Shown one piece after another: positions 1 to 4,990 of a stretch of DNA of 5,792 nucleotides. The stretch is from assembly GCA_026786325.1 (NCBI GenBank), contig JAJAYH010000387.1, positions 1-5,792 on the forward strand. Reading direction: 5' to 3'. Source of the stretch: Alkalinema sp. CAN_BIN05. GTDB taxonomy: Bacteria; Cyanobacteriota; Cyanobacteriia; Leptolyngbyales; Leptolyngbyaceae. How positions within the stretch are numbered: position 1 is the first letter of the stretch; every line of letters begins with the position of its first letter. A program made the translations under genes and the position numbers. Under the pieces are notes generated by a model. It was not told the origin of the DNA. It did not search any database and was given only the letters and a program-made list of their open reading frames with translations.

Positions 1-2
1 AT

Positions 3-254
3 CTCGAATTAGTCAAATGGGACGGCGAATACTATGGCGTGTCTACGATTTGGCTACGATGGGCCGATCGTGATGGCAACTTAATCCCGACCCAACGTGA
101 GCTAAAAGAGGAAGCGATCGTCTATGCCAACGAAGCGATCGCAAAATCTAATGAAAAAATTGAACAGATCATTAATAACTTAAAAGCGATCGGAATGAAC
201 TCTGAACAAATATCAGAAATTACAGGCGTGCCGATCGAAGACCTGAAGCCATAA
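3..254 (+). CDS. Uma2 (DUF820) family protein, C-terminal fragment
   Basis: This is the 3' end of a gene whose start lies left of the window. The frame is open from the first complete codon at 3, giving 83 residues before TAA. A GTG at 39 could be read as a start, but the residues before it (LELVKWDGEYYG) continue the family pattern, so a truncated gene is the better reading. The stretch WLRWADRDGNLIPT resembles the segment that follows the restriction-endonuclease-like core in cyanobacterial Uma2/DUF820 proteins. A Glu/Lys/Ala-rich helix follows, probably a coiled coil (about residues 31-62), then a short end reading IGMNSEQISEITGVPIEDL. Uma2 proteins are predicted PD-(D/E)XK-fold nucleases, often linked to mobile DNA, but their role is mostly unproven. 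The catalytic core is outside the window. The family call comes from recall of this C-terminal pattern. Nothing links it to the TonB genes. Confidence 0.6.
   Translation, partial: LELVKWDGEYYGVSTIWLRWADRDGNLIPTQRELKEEAIVYANEAIAKSNEKIEQIINNLKAIGMNSEQISEITGVPIEDLKP
135..142. repeat. HIP1 octamer GCGATCGC
   Basis: A perfect copy of the highly iterated palindrome HIP1 lies inside the Uma2-type coding region. HIP1 is very abundant in many cyanobacterial genomes. Its core CGATCG occurs about thirty times across this window, which is the best evidence for the host group. Confidence 0.8.
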
Positions 255-275
255 CGCGTCATCATTGAGAAGTTT

Positions 276-286
276 GACAGCCTGTC
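276..286. promoter_or_regulatory. Interrupted palindrome GACAG-C-CTGTC upstream of the receptor
   Basis: Two 5-bp arms, GACAG and CTGTC, surround one C. The element lies between two TTGACA hexamers (274-279 and 289-294), the first of which overlaps its left arm. The same 11 bases plus the following TT occur again at 3767-3779 in the tonB/exbB control region. It may be an operator, but no regulator can be named from sequence alone and chance recurrence is possible. Confidence 0.3.
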
Positions 287-288
287 TT

Positions 289-318
289 TTGACATACCCC
301 GAGTATTTTATGCAGAAT
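289..318 (+). promoter_or_regulatory. Predicted promoter of the TonB-dependent receptor
   Basis: A perfect -35 hexamer TTGACA (289-294) is followed after 18 bp by CAGAAT (313-318), a 4-of-6 match to the -10 consensus. Transcription would begin near 325, inside the palindrome at 319-330, leaving a leader of about 29 nt before the ATG at 354. A regulator bound to the palindrome would block polymerase. This assignment is by eye; a second TTGACA at 274-279 has no well-spaced -10. Confidence 0.4.
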
Positions 319-330
319 GAGAATATTCTC
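319..330. promoter_or_regulatory. Fur-box-like perfect palindrome GAGAATATTCTC
   Basis: This 12-bp perfect palindrome, preceded by T (TGAGAATATTCTC), ends 23 bp before the receptor start. GAGAAT/ATTCTC half-sites resemble Fur boxes at cyanobacterial iron-responsive genes, and the core resembles the TGATAAT-n-ATTATCA design without the central spacer base. It sits just after the predicted -10, the usual place for a repressor site. Fur control of a TonB-dependent receptor would be expected biologically. Zur or another regulator is possible. Confidence 0.5.
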
Positions 331-353
331 CCTGTGTCATTGTTTACAGCGTT

Positions 354-2378
354 ATGTCCTTAAAACTCTCAATTCACACGATCGGCTTCAGTAGCCTCCT
401 TCTCCTAAGCGCACCAGTTTTATCAGAAACAGCGATCGTCCGCACCCAAGACTTCCCGAAAGTAATCACTCAAGCGGATGCACTTTTAGCACAGCCAGCT
501 TTGGCACAGCAAGCTGAAAGCATAGAAGAAGAACTCGTCGTCACAGGCAAAAAAGATAAGCCCACATCAACCCCTGTTTACAAGATCAATCAAGACGAGA
601 TCAAAAAACAAGGGAATCGTAGCGTCTCTGAAGTCCTAAAAAATCAGCCTGGATTTGCCATTAATGACGCTGGATTTGCTGCCGATATTCATACGGGTGG
701 CAGCTATCGCGGAGCCAGCATTAATCAATCAATTTATCTTCTAAATGGTCGTCCGATCGGGACCAATGTTAATACCTACCATGGCAACATTGATCTCAAC
801 AGTATTCCCACAAGCACAATCGATCGGATTGAACTCTCCAGTGGCAGCGCCTCAACACTGTATGGATCTGAAGCCTTTGGTGGCGTGATTAATATCATTA
901 CAAAACCAGGGAACCAAAAACCAAAACTAACTCTCGGCGTAACTCTCGGCTCCTTTGGACAGCAGAATTACCGCGCTGGTTATGCCGGGTCAAGCCAAGG
1001 ATTTGATTACGCATTTGGTTGGGAGCAGGGCCGCGCTGACAATAATTATGATGTGCCTGTGGGAGCAGCTAACCGAGGACGTGATGGCAAACTCTTCAAT
1101 GCCGACACTGCTAACAATGCCTACTATGCACGCATTAGCGCAGCCCTTGATCCGCGTAATACTCTCACCTTTGATACCACAAAGACAACGAGTCAAAAGG
1201 GATTGATTTACTTTGGCTTTCCACTTCAAAACGATCGATTAGATCATGATGCTTACAATATCGGGCTAAATTGGCGATCGGAACTGGCCAAAGATTCAAT
1301 TCTCAACATCACATTAGGCTATAACCGAGACTACTTCAACACATACGGACCCAATGGAACTAGTTTTTATCGAACTGGAGACGTAGATTCTCAAGCATTG
1401 ACCTTTCGGCTCGACCATGATTGGCAAGTTGCAAAAGGCATCAAACTTCGGTGGGGAACTGATATTAAAAATGAATCATTGAGTTCTAGTGCAAATAGTA
1501 ACAACCCAACCAACGCTGTTTTCAATGGCAGAATTGATCAATCTCGGTTTTTACCATCATTGTTTGCACTCGGAACCTTTGATTTGGCTAGTAATCTCCA
1601 AGCTGAATTAGGACTACGACAGAATTTCAGCGATCGGGCCGGAAGTTCACTTAATCCGAGTCTTGGATTAAATTGGGCAGCAACCAAAATATTCAACCTA
1701 CGTGGAAGCTGGGTTTCTGTCCGGCGTTTACCAGGTCTTGACCAGCTCTACGCCTACGATACCGTCCATGGTTGGCTACCAAATGATCAACTCAAACCCG
1801 AATTTGGTAGTTCTTGGACTCTTGGAACTGATGTTAAATTTAATGATAAATTCACCGGACAATTCACTTATTTTGGCAGTAGTTTAAATGATCGAATTGC
1901 CACACAATCAACAGGAGTTGGTAGACCTAGTAAATGGCAGAACATTGGGCTAGTCAATACAAATGGTCTTGAATTCACATTGCAATACAAAATCACTCCT
2001 GAATGGCGCACATTCCTCACCTATACCTACACCGATTCCCGGATTGCCTCAGGAGTTGACACAGGACGACAACTTAATCAAATTCCATTTTCCGTCGCAC
2101 AATTGGGAGTGGGCTATGAACGTAAAGGTTGGCAAGTCAACTTACTCACCAACTACTACAGTGGTTCACGTCGATCGTTTTTTCTCAACCCAGGGGACGG
2201 ATCTGATAGTTATTCCCCTTCTTGGCTAAATGTCGATGTCAATACCCGCGTACCATTCACGCCCCAAATCGGTATGACTTTTTATGTTCAAAACCTATTT
2301 GGTGGAACTTATGAAAAAACAAATCGTATTTATGAACCCAGCACGACATTCCGAGTTGCATTAGAGGCGGAACTTTAA
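354..2378 (+). CDS. TonB-dependent outer-membrane receptor
   Basis: The 674-residue product is an outer-membrane beta-barrel receptor that takes up a scarce large solute, such as a siderophore complex or cobalamin, using energy from TonB. The N-terminus is a signal peptide (hydrophobic core about residues 9-23). A 30-residue Ala/Gln-rich linker leads to the TonB box EELVVTG (59-65). The plug domain spans about 70-186, with SVSEVLKNQPGF, then IDRIELSSGSASTLYGSEAFGGVINIITK. The rest (about 190-674) alternates aromatic and polar residues as expected for a 22-strand barrel. Length is typical for BtuB- or Cir-like receptors. There is no room for the N-terminal AMIN domain found in many cyanobacterial receptors. 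The protein ends in VALEAEL, without the usual final aromatic residue. The ATG at 354 is chosen because the signal peptide follows directly; no Shine-Dalgarno is evident. The gene converges on tonB, nine bases apart. Substrate is unknown. Confidence 0.93.
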   Translation: MSLKLSIHTIGFSSLLLLSAPVLSETAIVRTQDFPKVITQADALLAQPALAQQAESIEEELVVTGKKDKPTSTPVYKINQDEIKKQGNRSVSEVLKNQPGFAINDAGFAADIHTGGSYRGASINQSIYLLNGRPIGTNVNTYHGNIDLNSIPTSTIDRIELSSGSASTLYGSEAFGGVINIITKPGNQKPKLTLGVTLGSFGQQNYRAGYAGSSQGFDYAFGWEQGRADNNYDVPVGAANRGRDGKLFNADTANNAYYARISAALDPRNTLTFDTTKTTSQKGLIYFGFPLQNDRLDHDAYNIGLNWRSELAKDSILNITLGYNRDYFNTYGPNGTSFYRTGDVDSQALTFRLDHDWQVAKGIKLRWGTDIKNESLSSSANSNNPTNAVFNGRIDQSRFLPSLFALGTFDLASNLQAELGLRQNFSDRAGSSLNPSLGLNWAATKIFNLRGSWVSVRRLPGLDQLYAYDTVHGWLPNDQLKPEFGSSWTLGTDVKFNDKFTGQFTYFGSSLNDRIATQSTGVGRPSKWQNIGLVNTNGLEFTLQYKITPEWRTFLTYTYTDSRIASGVDTGRQLNQIPFSVAQLGVGYERKGWQVNLLTNYYSGSRRSFFLNPGDGSDSYSPSWLNVDVNTRVPFTPQIGMTFYVQNLFGGTYEKTNRIYEPSTTFRVALEAEL

Positions 2379-2387
2379 AACACCTTC

Positions 2388-3731
2388 TCAAGGCACTAGG
2401 GCTGGTGTCGTGGGGGCTGGCTCAGGAGCTGATTCAGTGGGTACAGCGATAGGTTTGGGGACTGGTGGGATGGGTTCGGGGATGACTGGCGCAGCGGGTG
2501 GTGGGGCAGGTTCAGCAGCAGTCTCAGTGGCTGGTTTGCTGGGTACGGGGGTAACAGCTTCAGGTTTACGGGATTCTTGTTCTTGAATGGCGCGTTCACG
2601 GACGATCGCATCTTGTTCTGTTTGTCTGCGTTGACGACGATCGTCCTGTTGGCGGGTAAAATCAGATCCTTCTTGTTGTGATGTGACTCGGATATTGCTG
2701 GTTGTGTCGGAATCGGACGTTTCATATCGTCGATTTTTCATTGCTTCTAATGCTTTACGATCGAGTTCTGAATCGCCACTACTTTGAACTAAAACCGGAT
2801 TTACTTTACCGTCTTTACCGATTTCTTGTCTAATCCGTAAACTTCCTTCAGAACCTAGATAGTCATTAAGGCCACAGTTTTCAATACATTTACGGGGTTC
2901 TTTCTTTGGTTGGTTGGGGCGCACGATCGGGGCTACTGTAGAGGCTGGAGGGTTTTGAATGTTAGACTCTACGGGGTTTCGTATAATCGGCGGAGTTCCA
3001 ATTGTTCCGGGTCGAGTTCCATTTGGATTGGTTCCATTCCCATATCCCCTCCCTGATCTACTACTTGTTCCTTGACCTTGTGCTGCATTTGGATTTAGCT
3101 GTCCACCGTTTGGATCTCCTTTGGTTCCTTTCCCCTCTTTCTTTCCGTTCAATTGTCCAAGATTTGTTTTGATTGGGGTAGAAGGTGGCTTCTGAGTAGA
3201 CTTTTCATCGGTTTTAGCGATATTTGAAGGAGGTTCGTTCTTTTTTTCAGACTTTTTCTCAATCCGTGTCTTTTTCTCAGGCTCGATCGCATCTTCTGGA
3301 GCGCTCTCAACGGGTATCATTGCCATTTCGGGCTGTACTTGTGGAACGGCCTCGGTAGAGGTTGCAGTAAATGGATTCCCTAAGGTTGCAATATTGTTAC
3401 CCTCTGTCGTACCGCCAACGGTTTGCAAAAGTGAGAACCGAGAGCTTCCACCACCGCCAGCCAAGTCACTACCTTGACCATTCGGATCAATTGCTTGAGT
3501 TAGATCTGGTTTGGGTTCGATTTTATCATCGGTAACAATTTCCACTTCATCCTGAGAGGGATCAGTTGCAATATGGTGAGATAAATTAGCAAACCCCACG
3601 ATCGCACCTAAATGCAAAATCAATGCGATCGGCAATGTCAACTTTAAAAAATTCTGTTGTCGCTTTGCTTCTTCGCGACGATGATCGAACGCTGACTGAA
3701 CAGGAGTTTCAGGAATTAGTGACGTTTGCAT
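2388..3731 (-). CDS. tonB: TonB-like energy transducer with C-terminal proline-rich tail
   Basis: This protein should carry energy from ExbB/ExbD across the periplasm to the receptor. Numbered from the ATG at 3731 (447 residues), it has a short charged N-terminus, one membrane anchor at about 28-50 with the conserved His (H40), and a long low-complexity periplasmic spacer: a Lys/Glu/Pro stretch near 150-168 and a Gly/Asn-rich one near 195-243. A CxxxC pair (C282, C286) precedes the TonB domain at about 287-350, recognised by GSLRIRQEIGKDGKVNP, SSGDSELD and NRRYE. A charged segment (RQQDDRRQRRQ) and a Pro/Ala/Glu-rich tail close the protein. The YP motif is reduced to YL and several residues before EG are missing compared with E. 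coli TonB. The Ser four residues before the His in E. coli TonB is Ala here. The frame is open to an ATG at 3797 (469 residues); the shorter start is preferred because promoter-like DNA fills the difference, but neither start has a clear Shine-Dalgarno. Confidence 0.82.
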   Translation of the reverse strand: MQTSLIPETPVQSAFDHRREEAKRQQNFLKLTLPIALILHLGAIVGFANLSHHIATDPSQDEVEIVTDDKIEPKPDLTQAIDPNGQGSDLAGGGGSSRFSLLQTVGGTTEGNNIATLGNPFTATSTEAVPQVQPEMAMIPVESAPEDAIEPEKKTRIEKKSEKKNEPPSNIAKTDEKSTQKPPSTPIKTNLGQLNGKKEGKGTKGDPNGGQLNPNAAQGQGTSSRSGRGYGNGTNPNGTRPGTIGTPPIIRNPVESNIQNPPASTVAPIVRPNQPKKEPRKCIENCGLNDYLGSEGSLRIRQEIGKDGKVNPVLVQSSGDSELDRKALEAMKNRRYETSDSDTTSNIRVTSQQEGSDFTRQQDDRRQRRQTEQDAIVRERAIQEQESRKPEAVTPVPSKPATETAAEPAPPPAAPVIPEPIPPVPKPIAVPTESAPEPAPTTPALVP

Positions 3732-3766
3732 GGGAGTTTGGAAAGGGCGAGAACAACTTGTACTAC

Positions 3767-3777
3767 GACAGCCTGTC
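3767..3777. promoter_or_regulatory. Second copy of the GACAG-C-CTGTC palindrome
   Basis: This is identical to the element at 276-286, and the match continues through the next two bases (TT), giving a shared 13-mer. It lies 36 bp upstream of the preferred tonB start and 75 bp upstream of exbB. If the longer tonB start at 3797 is used, it falls in coding sequence. A shared operator for the receptor and its energising genes is a possible reading; chance is not excluded. Confidence 0.3.
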
Positions 3778-3791
3778 TTATTGCGAGGTGC

Positions 3792-3821
3792 TTGCATTTA
3801 GTACTTGTAATGTAGCATAAT
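3792..3821 (+). promoter_or_regulatory. Predicted exbB-exbD promoter
   Basis: TTGCAT (3792-3797) and CATAAT (3816-3821) are separated by 18 bp and would start transcription near 3828, giving a leader of about 25 nt before the exbB ATG. The match to the sigma-70-type consensus is reasonable (4 of 6 and 5 of 6). It overlaps the predicted tonB promoter on the other strand. Confidence 0.35.
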
Positions 3822-3837
3822 TTATCTCAGTAGTAAA
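3809..3837 (-). promoter_or_regulatory. Predicted tonB promoter
   Basis: On the minus strand TTTACT (3837-3832) is followed after 17 bp by TACATT (3814-3809). Transcription would start near 3802. That leaves about 70 nt before the ATG at 3731 but only about five before the ATG at 3797, which favours the shorter protein if the promoter is real. It overlaps the exbB promoter, so the two may compete or be co-regulated. Confidence 0.3.
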
Positions 3838-3852
3838 TATATTGAAATCATT

Positions 3853-4536
3853 ATGGGCTTGTTCAGCTTACTTTTTACAACAGCCGGAATTGTACTGTTT
3901 CCATTGTTGGGGTTTTCTATTTTTGTGATTGCGTCGGCGATCGAACGGGCTAAGTTTTGGTTGAAACTGACAACGCGTCAACCGAAGTTTGCCAAAGAGT
4001 TGGTAGCGTTATATCAACAGCAACCAGAATTGGCGATGGAGAAGGCTCAACGGAATTTAGATTTGCCGTTATCTCGTATTATGTTAGCCGCATTACAATT
4101 GCGAAATCCCAGTACAGATACCTTTCGTTTAGCAATGGAAGCAGAATTACGATCGGAGATTCCGGGATTAAGGCGGTTTCTGCATTGGTACGAAATGATT
4201 GTGGGATTATCACCATTGCTGGGATTGCTCGGGACGGTGACGGGACTGATTCAAGCCTTTAGTGGTTTGAACATTGGAGATGTGGGTGGGACGAAGACTG
4301 GCGCTGTCTCCGGAGGGATTGCTGAGGCATTGATTACGACGGCAGCGGGGATTGTGGTGGCGACGATCGCGCTTGTAACAGTGACTATTTTCCGAAATGC
4401 TTATCAGAGTCAAATGACGTTGATTGAAGAATGTGGAGGTCAAATGGAATTAATTCATCGCTGTCGGTTAGAGAATAGTTTTGTTGATGGTAGTTCTGTT
4501 GATGATAATTTTGAAAGTATTGGAGCGGAAGTCTAA
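3853..4536 (+). CDS. exbB: ExbB, MotA/TolQ/ExbB proton-channel family
   Basis: This 227-residue inner-membrane protein would form the pentameric scaffold of the proton-driven motor that powers TonB. Three membrane segments are visible: about 8-30, 113-136 and 155-180. A cytoplasmic loop of about 80 residues lies between the first two, as in ExbB. The family signature covers the last two segments: GLSPLLGLLGTVTGLIQAF, then GGIAEALITTAAGIVVA. T128, E158 and T162/T163 are the counterparts, by motif, of the polar channel residues T148, E176 and T181 of E. coli ExbB. The AIPA motif of the third E. coli helix is ATIA here. The family also contains TolQ and MotA, but the adjacent tonB and receptor make ExbB the right call. 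No Shine-Dalgarno is obvious before the ATG. The stop codon shares one base with the exbD start, so the two genes are almost certainly co-transcribed and translationally coupled. Confidence 0.93.
   Translation: MGLFSLLFTTAGIVLFPLLGFSIFVIASAIERAKFWLKLTTRQPKFAKELVALYQQQPELAMEKAQRNLDLPLSRIMLAALQLRNPSTDTFRLAMEAELRSEIPGLRRFLHWYEMIVGLSPLLGLLGTVTGLIQAFSGLNIGDVGGTKTGAVSGGIAEALITTAAGIVVATIALVTVTIFRNAYQSQMTLIEECGGQMELIHRCRLENSFVDGSSVDDNFESIGAEV
4522..4525 (+). promoter_or_regulatory. Shine-Dalgarno-like GGAG for exbD
   Basis: GGAG lies inside the last codons of exbB, ten bases before the exbD ATG at 4536 (thirteen before the adjacent in-frame ATG at 4539). With the one-base TAATG overlap it suggests coupled translation of ExbB and ExbD. 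It is the clearest ribosome binding site in the window. Confidence 0.5.
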
Positions 4537-4943
4537 TGATGCGTACTCCTCAAGAATTCGATCGTCCAGTTGAGGTTTCGACGACACTTGTTCCGTTGAT
4601 GGATGTAGTGTTTGCGATTTTGACATTTTTTATTATGTCTACTTTATATTTGACGAAATCGGAAGGATTGATTGTTAATTTACCGAAGGCTGCACAATCG
4701 CAATCACAACAACAAACTCGTATGAATGTGACGGTAATGTCGGATGGAACGCTGGCATTAAATAAACAAATCATTCCATTGGATCAACTGGAAGCTAATG
4801 TCCGATCGCTTATGATTGCAACGCAGCAGACAGTGGTAATTATTAATGCAGATACTGCGGTTAATCATGGAAATGTGGTGGCTGTACTGGACCAGGTGAA
4901 AAAGATTGATGGCGTTAAGGTGGCGATCGCAACGAAAAAGTGA
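4536..4943 (+). CDS. exbD: ExbD/TolR family biopolymer transport protein
   Basis: The 135-residue product is the partner of ExbB; its dimer sits in the ExbB pentamer pore and couples proton flow to TonB. A short cytoplasmic N-terminus leads to a single membrane helix at about 18-39 (STTLVPLMDVVFAILTFFIM). D23 in PLMD is the proton-carrying aspartate conserved in ExbD and TolR (D25 in E. coli ExbD). The segment SEGLIVNLPKA follows the helix and is typical of the family. The rest is the small periplasmic domain, with NVTVMSDGTLALNKQ, VVIINADTAVNHGNVVAVLDQVKK and a closing hydrophobic strand. Length is close to that of E. coli ExbD. Two ATG codons stand in tandem (4536 and 4539), and either could start the protein. 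It is the last gene of the exbBD pair and converges on the photolyase-family gene. Confidence 0.93.
   Translation: MMRTPQEFDRPVEVSTTLVPLMDVVFAILTFFIMSTLYLTKSEGLIVNLPKAAQSQSQQQTRMNVTVMSDGTLALNKQIIPLDQLEANVRSLMIATQQTVVIINADTAVNHGNVVAVLDQVKKIDGVKVAIATKK
4923..4930. repeat. HIP1 octamer GCGATCGC
   Basis: This second perfect HIP1 copy lies in the last codons of exbD. It shows that the TonB module shares the host-genome signature with the flanking genes, which argues against very recent import from a non-cyanobacterial source. Confidence 0.8.
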
Positions 4944-4950
4944 GTTAATC

Positions 4951-4990
4951 AATTGGAGTAATAGTGAAATAATTCCTAATCACTCCAATT
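4951..4990. terminator. Possible hairpin between the converging exbD and photolyase genes
   Basis: AATTGGAGT (4951-4959) and ACTCCAATT (4982-4990) form a perfect 9-bp inverted repeat around a 22-base, AT-rich loop. The right arm covers the stop and last codons of the minus-strand gene. Its position between convergent stops fits a bidirectional terminator, but there is no T-run on either side and the loop is long, so intrinsic termination would be weak at best. Confidence 0.3.

Noticed and set aside
255..353. Cobalamin or other riboswitch upstream of the receptor
   Set aside because: The 99-bp gap is too short for a B12 riboswitch with expression platform and shows no B12-box-like sequence. 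A simple promoter with palindrome explains it better.
990..1229. Opposite-strand open frame inside the receptor gene
   Set aside because: The plus-strand frame is an unmistakable receptor barrel here. The opposite frame has no recognisable domain and is best explained as chance.
2379..2410. Terminator between the converging receptor and tonB genes
   Set aside because: Only tiny pairings are present (CCTT-CTC-AAGG at 2383-2393, and ACACC/GGTGT), with no T-run, so no terminator call is justified.
2396..2725. Proline/Asn-rich open frame of 109 codons on the minus strand inside tonB
   Set aside because: It lies wholly within the tonB tail in another frame. The repetitive Pro/Ala codons keep it open, and it shows no family pattern of its own.
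2988..3144. Gly/Asn/Pro-rich stretch in tonB as a nucleotide tandem repeat
   Set aside because: The amino-acid composition is biased, but the DNA has no regular repeating unit. It is best read as a disordered periplasmic spacer.
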